Assembly (NCBI RefSeq): GCF_900218065.1
Contig: NZ_OBMU01000001.1
Location: forward strand, 881,852-945,851
Source of the DNA: Novosphingobium sp. Chol11
GTDB taxonomy: Bacteria; Pseudomonadota; Alphaproteobacteria; Sphingomonadales; Sphingomonadaceae
DNA length: 64,000 nucleotides
Reading direction: 5' to 3'
The notes under the pieces: generated by a model
Databases searched by the model: none
What the model was told of the DNA's origin: nothing
What the model saw: only the letters and a program-made list of their open reading frames with translations
Shown: positions 34,703-44,706 of the stretch, one piece after another
How positions within the stretch are numbered: position 1 is the first letter of the stretch
Layout of the letters: each line of letters opens with the position of its first letter
Made by a program: the position numbers and the translations under genes

Positions 34703-37513
34703 ATGGGACTTGAAAGCATGGGTTACGAGAACCAGGACTTTGAAACGGAACGCGGGCCGAGCTGGGCGCGTCCCAATTGGCCGCTGACGGACACGGATGA
34801 CCTGACCGGTGCGCTCGACCCGACGCAGATGCAGGTGGCGGTGAAGGCCGCAGCCAAGTCTGCGGGCAAGCCCGTTTCGGATGCCGACGCGGTCAGCGCC
34901 GCTGACGACGCGATCCGGGCGCAGCTGCTGATCCGCACCTATCGCGTGCGCGGTCATCTTGCGGCCAATCTCGACCCGCTGGGTCTCGTCCAACGTGATC
35001 TGCCTGCCGACCTGACCCCGGAATATCACGGCCTCACCGATCCTGAGAAGAAGATATATCTCGGCGGTACGCTGGGCCTGCAATATGCCACGGTGCGCGA
35101 GATCGTCGCCATCCTGCGCGCCAATTACTGCGGCAATGTCGGCCTTGAATATATGCACATCGCCGATGTGGAGGAGCGCCGTTTCCTGCAAGACCGCATG
35201 GAAGGCAAGGACAAGGAAATCCACTTCACGCCGGAAGGCAAGAAGGCGATCCTGGCCAAGGTGATCCACGCCGAACAATATGAGAAGTTCCTGGGCCGCA
35301 AATATGTCGGCACCAAGCGCTTCGGACTGGACGGCGGCGAGTCCATGATCCCCGCGCTTGAAGCCATCATCAAGCATGGCGGCGCGAGCGGTATCCGCGA
35401 AATCGTCTATGGCATGGCCCATCGCGGCCGCCTGAACGTGCTCGCCAATGTGATGGCGAAGGGCTTCCGCGTCATTTTCCACGAATTTTCCGGCGGTACG
35501 GCCAACCCGGAAGATGTTGGGGGATCAGGCGACGTCAAATATCATCTTGGCACCTCGACCGACCGTGAGTTCGATGGCGTCAAGGTCCATATGTCGCTGG
35601 TGCCAAACCCGTCGCACCTTGAGACGGTCGATCCGGTGGTGCTGGGCAAGGTGCGCGCGCAGCAGACCTTCCGCGACGATCTGGAAAAGCATGAGCAGGT
35701 CCTGCCGGTGCTGATCCACGGCGACGCCGCCTTTGCGGGGCAGGGCATCGTGTGGGAATGCTTCGGCTTTTCCGGCGTGTCGGGCTACAATACCGGTGGG
35801 TGCATCCACTTCATCGTGAACAACCAGATCGGCTTCACCACCAGCCCGCAATTCTCGCGCGGCTCGCCTTATCCAAGCGACGTCGCCAAGGGCGTTCAGG
35901 CGCCCATCCTGCACGTCAATGGCGACGATCCGGAGGCGGTCACCTTCGCCTGCAAGCTGGCGATCGAATATCGTCAGACCTTCCATCGCGACATCGTCAT
36001 CGACATGTGGTGCTATCGCCGCTTCGGCCATAATGAAGGCGACGAGCCAAGCTTCACCCAGCCGCAGATGTACGCGAAGATCCGCCAGCACGCGCCGGTC
36101 AGCGACGTCTATTCGGCACGGCTGAAGGCTGAAGGCGTCGTGGATGATGATTTCGTCAGCAAGGTCACGGGCGACTTCGTCAATCATCTCGAAGAAGAGT
36201 TCGAGGCTTCCAAGAGCTACAAGGCCAACAAGGCGGACTGGTTCGCAGGCCGCTGGTCCGGGCTTCACAAGCCCGCCGATGCCGAAACGGCGCGACAGAA
36301 TGTCGAGAGCGCGATCAGCCAGAAGCTGTTCGACAGCCTTGGCAAGACGCTGACTACCGTCCCTGAAGGGCTCAACGTTCACAAGACCCTGAAGCGGGTG
36401 ATCGAGGCCAAGGCCGAGATGTTCAGGAACGGTGTGAACTTCGACTGGGCGACCGGCGAAGCACTGGCCTTCGGATCGCTCCTGTCGGAAGGCTATGGCG
36501 TACGCCTGTCAGGTCAGGACTCGGGACGCGGTACGTTCAGCCAGCGTCACGCCGTCTGGGTCGATCAGGATAGCGAGAACAAATATATCCCGCTTTCGAC
36601 CGTCCCGCACGGCCGGTTTGAAGTGCTGGATTCGCCGCTGTCGGAATATGGCGTTCTCGGCTTCGAATATGGCTATGCGCTGGCGGACCCCAAGAGCCTG
36701 GTACTCTGGGAAGCCCAGTTCGGTGACTTCGCCAACGGCGCGCAGATCGTGTTCGACCAGTATATCGCTTCATCGGAAACGAAGTGGCTGCGTTCCAACG
36801 GCCTCGTTTGCCTGCTGCCGCATGGCTATGAAGGGCAGGGACCGGAACATAGCTCCGCACGCCTAGAACGCTTCCTGCAGCTCTGCGCAGAAGGAAATAT
36901 CCAGGTCGCGAACATCACCACGCCCGCGAACTATTTCCATGTTCTGCGGCGGCAGATGCTGCGCCCCTTCCGCAAGCCGCTCATCATTATGACGCCCAAG
37001 TCGCTGCTGCGGCACAAGCTGGCGGTGAGCAAGGCAGAGGACTTTGTTGGCGAGACGCACTTCAAGCGGATCCTGTCCGACCCCAACGGCGCTGCGGATG
37101 CCGAGACGAAGCGGCTCGTCCTATGCTCGGGCAAGGTATTCTACGACCTTATGGAAGCGCGCGACGCAGCCGGGGATACGAACGTCCAGATCCTGCGGAT
37201 CGAGCAAATCTATCCCTTCGCCACCGAGGCGCTCGCCTTGCGCATCAAGCGCATGACGAACCTTGAAGAGGTCATCTGGTGTCAGGAAGAGCCACGCAAT
37301 AACGGCGCCTGGTTCTTCGTGGAACCTTATGTCGAAGAAGCGCTGGCTCAGGCGGGCAAGGCGCCAATGCGCGCTCGCTATGCCGGGCGCAAGGCGGCCG
37401 CGTCGCCTGCCACCGGCCTTGCCAAGCGCCATGTCGCCGAACAGGGCGCGCTCGTCGCCGATGCGCTGGGTCACAGCGTCCGTGAAGAAATCCGCCGCCA
37501 GAAGAAAGGCTGA
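34703..37513 (+). CDS. sucA: 2-oxoglutarate dehydrogenase E1 component
   Basis: This 936-residue thiamine-diphosphate enzyme decarboxylates 2-oxoglutarate in the E1-E2-E3 complex. Visible hallmarks are [13 protein letters not shown], the ThDP/Mg segment [10 protein letters not shown] with NNQIGFT, and the C-terminal transketolase-like part ([29 protein letters not shown]). Length matches alphaproteobacterial E1o. An alternative start at ATG 34718 (MGYENQDF) has a purine-rich site before it. It is followed eight bases later by sucB. Confidence 0.97.
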   Translation: MGLESMGYENQDFETERGPSWARPNWPLTDTDDLTGALDPTQMQVAVKAAAKSAGKPVSDADAVSAADDAIRAQLLIRTYRVRGHLAANLDPLGLVQRDLPADLTPEYHGLTDPEKKIYLGGTLGLQYATVREIVAILRANYCGNVGLEYMHIADVEERRFLQDRMEGKDKEIHFTPEGKKAILAKVIHAEQYEKFLGRKYVGTKRFGLDGGESMIPALEAIIKHGGASGIREIVYGMAHRGRLNVLANVMAKGFRVIFHEFSGGTANPEDVGGSGDVKYHLGTSTDREFDGVKVHMSLVPNPSHLETVDPVVLGKVRAQQTFRDDLEKHEQVLPVLIHGDAAFAGQGIVWECFGFSGVSGYNTGGCIHFIVNNQIGFTTSPQFSRGSPYPSDVAKGVQAPILHVNGDDPEAVTFACKLAIEYRQTFHRDIVIDMWCYRRFGHNEGDEPSFTQPQMYAKIRQHAPVSDVYSARLKAEGVVDDDFVSKVTGDFVNHLEEEFEASKSYKANKADWFAGRWSGLHKPADAETARQNVESAISQKLFDSLGKTLTTVPEGLNVHKTLKRVIEAKAEMFRNGVNFDWATGEALAFGSLLSEGYGVRLSGQDSGRGTFSQRHAVWVDQDSENKYIPLSTVPHGRFEVLDSPLSEYGVLGFEYGYALADPKSLVLWEAQFGDFANGAQIVFDQYIASSETKWLRSNGLVCLLPHGYEGQGPEHSSARLERFLQLCAEGNIQVANITTPANYFHVLRRQMLRPFRKPLIIMTPKSLLRHKLAVSKAEDFVGETHFKRILSDPNGAADAETKRLVLCSGKVFYDLMEARDAAGDTNVQILRIEQIYPFATEALALRIKRMTNLEEVIWCQEEPRNNGAWFFVEPYVEEALAQAGKAPMRARYAGRKAAASPATGLAKRHVAEQGALVADALGHSVREEIRRQKKG

Positions 37514-37521
37514 CACAGCTC

Positions 37522-38769
37522 ATGGCAACTGAAGTCAAAGTCCCCACGCTGGGCGAATCCGTTACCGAAGCGACCGTTGGCCAGTGGCTGAAGAAGCCTG
37601 GCGACGCTGTGAAGGCTGACGAGCCGATCGTCAGCCTGGAAACCGACAAGGTCGCAGTCGATGTGCCTGCGCCGGTCGGCGGCACCTTGGGCGACATCAT
37701 CGCCAAGGAAGGCGACACGGTGAATGTCGGCGCACTGCTGGCGATGATCAACGAAGGCGCAGCGGCCGCGACAGCTCCCGCAGCGCCGACCGCTCCTGCG
37801 CCCGCCGCGAAGGCAGAGGCTGCTACCCCCGCGCCTGCCGCATCGGCGCCAGCGGATGAGGAAGAGGGCGGCAACCTTACGCTGTCTCCCGCCGTTCGGC
37901 GCCTGGTGCTGGAGCATGGGCTCGACCCGAGCAAGATCAAGGGCACAGGCAAGGACGGGCGCCTGACCAAGGACGATGTCATGGCTGCCGTGGCCGCTGG
38001 CACTGCCAAGGCTACGGCCTCGGCTCCGGCCGCTGCGCCTGCGGTTGATGCCCCTGCGTCAGGCCCCAGCCGCAAGCAGGAACGGGTCAAGATGACGCGT
38101 CTGCGTCAGACCGTCGCCAAGCGCCTGAAGGAAGCGCAGAACACCGCCGCGCTGCTCACGACCTATAATGACGTGGACATGACCAACGTCATCGAAGCAC
38201 GCGCCAAATATAAGGACCTGTTCGAGAAGAAGCATGGCGTCCGTCTGGGCTTCATGGGCTTCTTCACCAAGGCCGTGTGCATGGCGCTGCGGGACATCCC
38301 GGGCGTCAACGCGCAGATCGAAGGCGACGAGATCGTCTATAACGATTTCGCTGACATTTCGGTCGCCGTGTCGGCTCCGAACGGCCTAGTGGTGCCGGTC
38401 ATTCGCAACGCCGAGTCGTTGAGCGTTGCGGACATCGAGAAGACGATTGGCGGCTTTGGCAAGAAGGCCAAGGAAGGCACGCTGACCATGGACGATATGA
38501 AGGGCGGCACCTTCACCATCTCCAATGGCGGCGTTTTCGGTTCGCTGCTGTCCAGTCCGATCATCAACCCGCCGCAGTCGGCGGTGCTCGGCCTGCATCG
38601 CATCGAAGACCGTCCGGTCGTTCGCGATGGGCAGATTGTCATTCGTCCGATGATGTATTTGGCGCTGAGCTACGACCATCGTCTGATCGACGGTCGTGAA
38701 GCGGTCACCTTCCTCGTTGCGGTGAAGAACGCGATCGAGGATCCGACCCGTCTGCTGATCGACCTGTAA
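37522..38769 (+). CDS. sucB: dihydrolipoyl succinyltransferase (E2 of the 2-oxoglutarate dehydrogenase complex)
   Basis: The protein has one N-terminal lipoyl domain (residues 2-76, lipoylated Lys in [12 protein letters not shown]), an Ala/Pro-rich linker, an E3/E1-binding domain (about 118-155: [20 protein letters not shown]), a second linker, and the catalytic acyltransferase domain (about 185-415). The active-site motif is [17 protein letters not shown]. It forms the core of the complex with SucA and LpdA, encoded on either side. Confidence 0.97.
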   Translation: MATEVKVPTLGESVTEATVGQWLKKPGDAVKADEPIVSLETDKVAVDVPAPVGGTLGDIIAKEGDTVNVGALLAMINEGAAAATAPAAPTAPAPAAKAEAATPAPAASAPADEEEGGNLTLSPAVRRLVLEHGLDPSKIKGTGKDGRLTKDDVMAAVAAGTAKATASAPAAAPAVDAPASGPSRKQERVKMTRLRQTVAKRLKEAQNTAALLTTYNDVDMTNVIEARAKYKDLFEKKHGVRLGFMGFFTKAVCMALRDIPGVNAQIEGDEIVYNDFADISVAVSAPNGLVVPVIRNAESLSVADIEKTIGGFGKKAKEGTLTMDDMKGGTFTISNGGVFGSLLSSPIINPPQSAVLGLHRIEDRPVVRDGQIVIRPMMYLALSYDHRLIDGREAVTFLVAVKNAIEDPTRLLIDL

Positions 38770-38786
38770 CTACACCACTTATCGTC

Positions 38787-38862
38787 ACCCCAGCGCAAGC
38801 TGGGGTCTCTCTTGTTCTTCTGAAGGAAAAGAGAGATGCCGGTTTCCGCTGGCATGACGGGA
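38787..38862. repeat. dispersed nested inverted-repeat element between sucB and lpdA
   Basis: It opens with ACCCCAGC-GCAA-GCTGGGGT (38787-38806), then TCTCTCTT complementary to AAGAGAGA at about 38829-38836, then a GCCGG...CTGGC half stem to 38862. This resembles a very common sphingomonad intergenic repeat ending in a GGCATGACGG motif. It splits the sucB-lpdA spacer and may alter relative expression or mRNA stability. Confidence 0.65.
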
Positions 38863-38876
38863 AAAGGGAATATCCC

Positions 38877-40277
38877 ATGTCTGAATTCGATTATGACGTC
38901 CTGGTGATCGGCGCTGGTCCGGGCGGCTATGTCGCTGCGATCCGGGCAGCGCAGCTTGGCCTCAAGACCGCTTGTGCCGAGAGCCGGGAGACGCTGGGCG
39001 GCACTTGCCTCAACGTCGGCTGCATCCCGTCAAAGGCGCTGCTGCATGCGTCGGAGTTTTACGAAGAAGCCGCTGGCGGAGCGCTGGCGAAGCTGGGCGT
39101 CAAGATCGACAAGATGAGCCTCGACCTCGACACCATGCAGGGTCAGCGCAAGGATGCCGTGAAGGGCCTGACCGGTGGGATCGAGTTCCTGTTCAAGAAG
39201 AACAAGGTTGACTGGCTGAAGGGCCGAGCGAGCTTCACCGGTGCGAACACGGTCGAGGTTGGTGGTCAGACTGTTACCGCCAGGAACATCGTCATTGCGA
39301 CGGGATCGTCCGTAACTCCGCTGCCGGGCGTGGAGGTCGACAATGACAAGGGGCTTATCGTCGATTCCACGGGCGCTCTGGAACTGGACAAGGTGCCGGA
39401 TCATATGGTCGTCATCGGCGGCGGGGTGATCGGGCTGGAGCTGGGATCGGTATGGCGCCGTCTGGGTTCCAAGGTGACCGTGGTCGAGTTTCTCGACCAG
39501 ATCCTCCCTGGCATGGATGGTGAGGTCCGCAAGGAAGCGAACAAGATCTTCAAGAAGCAGGGCTTCGAATATAAGCTCGGCACCAAAGTCACCGGTGCCG
39601 AAGCGCACAAGAAGGGCGTTCGCCTGACTGTGGAACCTGCCGCCGGTGGTGCTTCGGAGACGATCGAGGCGGATGTTGTGCTGGTATCCATCGGCCGTCG
39701 CCCGAACACCGACGGGCTGGGTCTCGACAAGATCGGACTTGAACTGAACGCGCGCGGGCAGATCGAAACCGATCATGACTTCGCGACGAAGGTGTCGGGC
39801 ATATGGGCCATTGGCGACGTGATCCCAGGTCCTATGCTGGCGCATAAGGCCGAGGATGAGGGTATTGCAGTCGCTGAGAATATCGCCGGACTGACCGGCA
39901 TCGTGAACCATGCAGTCATCCCTTCGGTCGTCTATACAAAGCCCGAGATTGCGGGCGTCGGCCTGACCGAGGAAGCTGCCAAGGAGCGCGGTGCTGTCAA
40001 GGTCGGCAAGTTCCCAATGCTGGCGAACAGCCGCGCCAAGACCAATCATGAGCCCGACGGCTTTGTGAAGGTGATCGCCGATGCCGAGACCGATCGCGTC
40101 CTTGGCGTGTGGATCATCGCGACCGTCGCCGGAACGATGATCGCGCAGGCCGCGCAGGCGATGGAATTTGGCGCGTCTAGCGAGGATATCGCCTATACCT
40201 GCCATGCGCACCCGACGCATAGCGAAGCGATCAAGGAAGCCGCGATGGCGGTCACCGGCAAGCCGATCCATATGTGA
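38877..40277 (+). CDS. lpdA: dihydrolipoyl dehydrogenase (E3)
   Basis: This 466-residue FAD enzyme reoxidises dihydrolipoyl groups using NAD. It has the FAD-binding motif VLVIGAGPGGYVAAIRAAQL, redox cysteines in GGTCLNVGCIPSKALLHAS, the NAD-binding motif VVIGGGVIGLELGSVWRR, and the C-terminal His-Glu motif CHAHPTHSEAIKEAA. It completes the 2-oxoglutarate dehydrogenase complex with sucA and sucB upstream. A terminator follows at 40303-40335. Confidence 0.97.
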   Translation: MSEFDYDVLVIGAGPGGYVAAIRAAQLGLKTACAESRETLGGTCLNVGCIPSKALLHASEFYEEAAGGALAKLGVKIDKMSLDLDTMQGQRKDAVKGLTGGIEFLFKKNKVDWLKGRASFTGANTVEVGGQTVTARNIVIATGSSVTPLPGVEVDNDKGLIVDSTGALELDKVPDHMVVIGGGVIGLELGSVWRRLGSKVTVVEFLDQILPGMDGEVRKEANKIFKKQGFEYKLGTKVTGAEAHKKGVRLTVEPAAGGASETIEADVVLVSIGRRPNTDGLGLDKIGLELNARGQIETDHDFATKVSGIWAIGDVIPGPMLAHKAEDEGIAVAENIAGLTGIVNHAVIPSVVYTKPEIAGVGLTEEAAKERGAVKVGKFPMLANSRAKTNHEPDGFVKVIADAETDRVLGVWIIATVAGTMIAQAAQAMEFGASSEDIAYTCHAHPTHSEAIKEAAMAVTGKPIHM

Positions 40278-40302
40278 GCAGCGCCGCTTCTGAAAAGTTC
40301 GC

Positions 40303-40335
40303 AAAGGGCCGCCACCGCGCGGCCCTTTCTTTGTT
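40303..40335 (+). terminator. Rho-independent terminator after lpdA
   Basis: Stem AAAGGGCCGC (40303-40312) pairs with GCGGCCCTTT (40319-40328) around a 6-base loop, followed by CTTTGTT. It lies 25 bases beyond the lpdA stop and reaches the end of the convergent diguanylate cyclase gene. Confidence 0.88.
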
Positions 40336-41507
40336 CAGGCGCTGACGACGCGGGGCATGGACATCCTCTCCCTCTGGGGCGAGGATAAAGCGCGCCGGAC
40401 GCAGACACGATTTCGTCCCCGCGCCTTCGCCTCGTAAAGGGCTTCATCTGCGCGAGCGATAGTGTCGTGGATGGATCTGTCACCCGATTGCATAGTCGAG
40501 AGCCCGAAACTCGCGGTCAGTTGCCGGTCCTGCCCTAGTTGCTGTGCGGCGGATTGGGCGAAAGCTTCGCGCAGCATGTTCGCGATTTCAGCTGCACGCG
40601 CCGCATTGGTTTCGGGCAGGAACAGGACGAACTCCTCTCCTCCGAAACGAGCGGCAATCGCGCCCGGAGGTGCTATTTGGGTCAGCAGATTGGCAAGCGC
40701 CTTGATCACCTGATCGCCTAGCGCATGCCCATATTCGTCGTTGACGGCCTTGAAGTGATCAATGTCGCAGACAAGGAGGCTGCCTTCCGGCAACCCGTCC
40801 GCCCGGCTTCCGGCAATGGCGCTATCGAATCCGCGACGGTTGAACAGGCCCGATAGCGGATCGACCATGGCCTCCCTCTGATAACGGGCCAATATGTCCA
40901 TGACTTGCGTCGCGAGGGCGGAGAGGGCCAGGAACATGCCGAATATGCAAGCAAGCGCCTGCATCAGGAAAGCATATTCGCTCGTGAGGAAATCGCCATT
41001 GTTCGGCAAGGTGAAGGGTACGCTATAGCCCCTAACAAAATTGTCCAAGGCGACGAGCGACGCCGCCGCGAACAGCGTCCGATCGGCGGGATTATGAAGA
41101 TGGCTTCTTGCTGCGACGAGTGGAATGCTGATCAGCAGGAAGCAGCCGAAATCCGAAGCCACCAGTTCAAGCGGCAGATCACCCCGAACGGAAGCCAGCG
41201 CGGAAAGCGATATTGAGCCGCCCCATATCGCCAATCGCACGGGCAGCATCCAGGAAGGGCGCCAGCGCTCCAGCAGCGCTTGGCTGAACAGCAGAAATCC
41301 GGTTGCGAACAGGAAATCGGCCAGGATGCTCCACCACGGTCCAGGCATCGCGGCAGCACCGACCGGGACAGAAAATCCCGCAGCGACAGAGAAGAAGGCG
41401 GCGCTCCACCACGCAGCAGCGCGCACATGCCAGTTGCAGATGATCAAAAAGGCGATCCCGAAACTCGCCATCATGACCGGAAGGAAGAAAGCGAAATTTT
41501 CGCCCAT
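40335..41507 (-). CDS. membrane-bound diguanylate cyclase (GGDEF protein)
   Basis: This 390-residue protein has an N-terminal membrane region of about six to seven hydrophobic helices (residues 5-205) and a C-terminal GGDEF domain (about 215-375). The active site reads RFGGEEFVLFLPE, with DPLSGLFNRRGFD and CDIDHFKAVNDEYGHALGD upstream, so it should make cyclic-di-GMP. The inhibitory RxxD site normally five residues before GGEEF is not present (APPGAIAARF), suggesting no product feedback at that site. The start at 41507 follows AAAGGAAG. Confidence 0.92.
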   Translation of the reverse strand: MGENFAFFLPVMMASFGIAFLIICNWHVRAAAWWSAAFFSVAAGFSVPVGAAAMPGPWWSILADFLFATGFLLFSQALLERWRPSWMLPVRLAIWGGSISLSALASVRGDLPLELVASDFGCFLLISIPLVAARSHLHNPADRTLFAAASLVALDNFVRGYSVPFTLPNNGDFLTSEYAFLMQALACIFGMFLALSALATQVMDILARYQREAMVDPLSGLFNRRGFDSAIAGSRADGLPEGSLLVCDIDHFKAVNDEYGHALGDQVIKALANLLTQIAPPGAIAARFGGEEFVLFLPETNAARAAEIANMLREAFAQSAAQQLGQDRQLTASFGLSTMQSGDRSIHDTIARADEALYEAKARGRNRVCVRRALSSPQRERMSMPRVVSA

Positions 41508-41643
41508 GCTGACTTCCTTTATCTGCTGTTGCCGGGACATGGGCAGGGACAAGGCTGCCGCTCGGGCGGCGTATAAGCCTTTGTTTAACAAATACTTCCA
41601 GATCCGATGAAATGTTCATCCGATATGGATTAAACGCTGGTGA

Positions 41644-42312
41644 TCAGCCCGGCCAATTTTGAAGGAGCGGCAGAAGCTCATCGAAATGATCGATGACCGC
41701 ATCCGCGCCGAGCGTTTCGACGGCTCCATCCAGGAAACCGAAGCTGACCGCAACACTCGGTATGCCAGCGTTGCGAGCGCCCGCAATGTCGTTGATCGTG
41801 TCGCCGAGGAAGATCGTGCGGCCGCCGCCTGCGCGCTTGACCATCTCGTGAATGGGCGCGGGGTCGGGCTTTGCAACGCCGAGCGTGTCGCCGCCGACGA
41901 CGCTGGCAAACCTCTCGAACAGGCCGATCTGGTGGAGCAGGGGAATGGTGAATCGTTCTGCCTTGTTCGTGCAGATCGCCAGCTTTACGCCCGCTTTCTC
42001 AAGCCCCTCGATCGCGGCCATGAGTCCTGGATATGGCACGGAATGGATGGCCAAATTCTGTTCGTAGTAATCGAGCAATATCGGCAGCATGCGCGCCAGC
42101 AGCGCCTCATCATAACCGCCCGATGCTGACAAAGCCCGTTCCAGCATGACCTTCGCGCCCTTTCCAACGAAGGGCCGGATCGCATCGACGGCAAATGGCG
42201 GGCGGCTGTCGGTCGCGATCGCGTAATTGACCGCCGCAGCCAGGTCACCACTCGTATCGAGCAAGGTGCCGTCAAGGTCGAAGCCCACAATATCGAAAGG
42301 AATGCTGGTCAT
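41644..42312 (-). CDS. gph: HAD-family phosphoglycolate phosphatase-like hydrolase
   Basis: This 222-residue HAD hydrolase has motif I in VGFDLDGTLLDTSGDL, motif II in LAICTNKAE, Lys in GVAKPDPAPI and acidic motif IV in FLGDTINDIAGARNAG. The pattern and length fit Gph-type phosphoglycolate phosphatases, but HAD specificity is loose, so the substrate is likely rather than certain. The start is ATG 42312 (MTSIPFDIV); the longer frame has no ribosome site. It is divergent from glmU. Confidence 0.85.
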   Translation of the reverse strand: MTSIPFDIVGFDLDGTLLDTSGDLAAAVNYAIATDSRPPFAVDAIRPFVGKGAKVMLERALSASGGYDEALLARMLPILLDYYEQNLAIHSVPYPGLMAAIEGLEKAGVKLAICTNKAERFTIPLLHQIGLFERFASVVGGDTLGVAKPDPAPIHEMVKRAGGGRTIFLGDTINDIAGARNAGIPSVAVSFGFLDGAVETLGADAVIDHFDELLPLLQNWPG

Positions 42313-42409
42313 CGGCGGCTCATGGGGCCTCTGCGGTGGCAAAGGCAAGGCAAACGTGGCAGAGAGCGATGAGATTCATACCTTTCCATAAAAGAGGACG
42401 CGTTCCGCC

Positions 42410-43759
42410 GTGACCGCCACCCGCCCACTCGCCGTCATCATCCTCGCCGCTGGGCAGGGTACGCGCATGAAGTCAGCAAAGCACAAGGTGCTGCATCCGG
42501 TCGCGGGCCGGCCGATGCTGCTGCATCTGCTGGCGAGCGTCGCTGAGCTCCGGCCGGAGCGGCAAGTCGTGGTTGTCGGCGCTGGGCGCGAACAGGTCGA
42601 GGCGGCTGTCGCCGGGACGGGCGCAGTAATCGCGGTGCAGGAACAGCAGCAGGGGACGGGCCACGCCGTCGCTCAGGCGCATGACGCGCTTGCCGGTTTC
42701 GCTGGCGACATATTGATCCTCTATGGCGACGTGCCGCTGGTGCGGGCGGAAACCATGCGGGCCATGCTCGACCGGTTGAACATGGGTGACGAATTGCGCG
42801 CGGTGGTGCTGGGGTTCAGGCCTGAAGACGCCGGTGCCTATGGCCGGATCATCACCAATGGTCAGGGCATCATCGGCAAGATGGTCGAATATAAGGATGC
42901 CGATGCCGCTGAGCGCGCGGTGACGCTGTGCAATTCTGGCCTCATGGCTGTGCGGTCGACCGATCTTTTCGTCCTGTTGGACCAGATCGGCAATCATAAT
43001 GCCGCTGGGGAATATTATCTGCCCGATATCGTCATGCTGCCCGGCGCGCAGAGTGCGGTGATCGAAACGGAGGCCTGGGAAGTCGCTGGGGTCAATAGCC
43101 GTCAGGAACAGGCGATGATCGAAGCCGCCTGGCAGGACCGGCGCCGCAGCGAGGTTATGCGTGATGGCGTGACGCTGATTGCGCCGGAAACAGTTTTTTT
43201 CGCTTATGATACACAGCTGGGGCGCGATGTCTTGGTGGAGCCGAATGTCGTTTTCGGACCTGGCGTGAAGGTAGCCGATAATGCGGTCATCCGCGCCTTC
43301 TCCCATCTTGAAGGGGCGAATATCGGGCAGGGCGCTGAGATCGGCCCCTATGCGCGCCTGCGCCCCGGAGCGAACATCGGCGCCAAGGCGAAGGTCGGCA
43401 ACTTCGTCGAGATCAAGAAGGCCGAACTGAATGAGGGCGCGAAGGTCAATCACCTTTCTTATATCGGCGACGCCACCATCGGAGCAGGCGCGAACATCGG
43501 CGCTGGCACGATCACCTGTAACTATGACGGCTTCTTCAAATATCGGACGGAGATCGGCGCAGGAGCCTTCATAGGATCGAACAGCGCGCTGGTCGCGCCG
43601 GTGAAGATCGGCGCGGGCGCGATCGTGGGTGCGGGAAGTGTGGTCACTAGGGAGGTGGAAGCCGAATCACTTTGCCTCGTCCGTCCCGCGCAGGAGGGCA
43701 AGCCGGGCTGGGCAGCGCGGTTCCGCGCAGGGATGCAGACGCGCAAAGCGGCCAAGTGA
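42410..43759 (+). CDS. glmU: bifunctional GlmU (N-acetylglucosamine-1-phosphate uridyltransferase / glucosamine-1-phosphate acetyltransferase)
   Basis: GlmU makes UDP-GlcNAc, the precursor of peptidoglycan and lipid A. The N-terminal uridyltransferase domain (about 1-225) has IILAAGQGTRMKSAKHKVL and DILILYGDVPLV. The C-terminal left-handed beta-helix (about 245-440) carries the acetyltransferase sites (ARLRPGANIG, NFVEIKKAEL, TITCNYDGFFKYRTEIG). The start is GTG 42410 with AAAGAGGA upstream. The phosphoesterase gene overlaps its stop (GTGA). With glmS at 44707, both ends of hexosamine synthesis are encoded close together. Confidence 0.97.
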   Translation: MTATRPLAVIILAAGQGTRMKSAKHKVLHPVAGRPMLLHLLASVAELRPERQVVVVGAGREQVEAAVAGTGAVIAVQEQQQGTGHAVAQAHDALAGFAGDILILYGDVPLVRAETMRAMLDRLNMGDELRAVVLGFRPEDAGAYGRIITNGQGIIGKMVEYKDADAAERAVTLCNSGLMAVRSTDLFVLLDQIGNHNAAGEYYLPDIVMLPGAQSAVIETEAWEVAGVNSRQEQAMIEAAWQDRRRSEVMRDGVTLIAPETVFFAYDTQLGRDVLVEPNVVFGPGVKVADNAVIRAFSHLEGANIGQGAEIGPYARLRPGANIGAKAKVGNFVEIKKAELNEGAKVNHLSYIGDATIGAGANIGAGTITCNYDGFFKYRTEIGAGAFIGSNSALVAPVKIGAGAIVGAGSVVTREVEAESLCLVRPAQEGKPGWAARFRAGMQTRKAAK

Positions 43760-44613
43760 AATCCCTGTCGCGCCGTCGAGGGTGCCTGAGGGCGCTCTTG
43801 CTGCTTTTCCTGATCGCCGTGGGCGCGTGCCTGTGGTTGTTCGGCAATGCGCGGGCCATGCCGGTCATGCGCCGGATGGAGATTGCGCTTCCCTTCCCCA
43901 AAGATGCGCCTCGAAAGCCGGTGACTATCGCCCTGATGACCGACACGCATCTGTCCGGGCCGGATAACAGTCCCGAAAGAATGGCCCGCATCGTACGGCA
44001 AGTGAACGGCCTGAAGCCCGACCTTATTCTTTTGGGCGGCGACTATATCGGGGATGACAAGGGCGGAGCCGTCTACGGACCGCAGGCGAGCATCGCATCC
44101 TTTGCGGCGCTGCGCGCGCCGATGGGGGTGCTGGCGGTTTTGGGCAACCATGATGCGCGGCGGCATGCATTGATTGGCCATAAAGAGTGGCGCGCGCTCT
44201 TCCGGCGGATTGGCGTCACACTCCTCACCGATCAGGCTGTGCGGCGGGGTCCGCTGGTCATCGGCGGGCTGCGCGATATTTATACCGACCATCCGGATGT
44301 CGAAGGTTTAGCACGGAAAATGGCCGATCTGGGCGGAGCTCCGATCATTCTTTCGCATGGGCCGGATGTGTTTCCCACTTTGCCGAACCGGCCGCTGCTG
44401 ACGCTGGTGGGGCACACGCATTGCGGCCAGGTGGCGTTGCCCTTTGCAGGGATCGTCTATGTGCCTTCCCGTTTCGGCACCCGCTATGCTTGCGGAGCTT
44501 TTCGAGAGGGCGAGAAGTCCATGATCGTGTCGGCAGGGGTCGGGACAAGTGGCCTGCCGATCAGACTGCTCTCCCCGCCGGATGTCTGGCTGGTGACAAT
44601 TCGTCCAGAATGA
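43756..44613 (+). CDS. membrane-anchored metallophosphoesterase (YaeI-like)
   Basis: This 285-residue protein starts at GTG 43756 inside the glmU stop region. An N-terminal hydrophobic helix (LRALLLLFLIAVGACLWLF) anchors it. The rest is a calcineurin-like phosphoesterase domain with all metal motifs: MTDTHLSG, LLGGDYIGDD, LGNHDARR, SHGPDVF and GHTHCGQ. Lipid or nucleotide phosphoesters are possible substrates. Coupling to glmU suggests an envelope-related role, but that is inference. Confidence 0.88.
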   Translation: MKSLSRRRGCLRALLLLFLIAVGACLWLFGNARAMPVMRRMEIALPFPKDAPRKPVTIALMTDTHLSGPDNSPERMARIVRQVNGLKPDLILLGGDYIGDDKGGAVYGPQASIASFAALRAPMGVLAVLGNHDARRHALIGHKEWRALFRRIGVTLLTDQAVRRGPLVIGGLRDIYTDHPDVEGLARKMADLGGAPIILSHGPDVFPTLPNRPLLTLVGHTHCGQVALPFAGIVYVPSRFGTRYACGAFREGEKSMIVSAGVGTSGLPIRLLSPPDVWLVTIRPE

Positions 44614-44706
44614 CTCTCTACCCTGTCGCCACCTTGCCGATCATGGCATAGGTAAAGGCCAGGCGGGACTAGCCATTTCTTCGCATAGCTTTGGGGCTCA
44701 GGATTC

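Noticed and set aside
44614..44706. Possible glmS ribozyme in the leader
   Set aside because: The gap is only 93 bases with no pseudoknot-like pattern, and the ribozyme is not known from proteobacteria.
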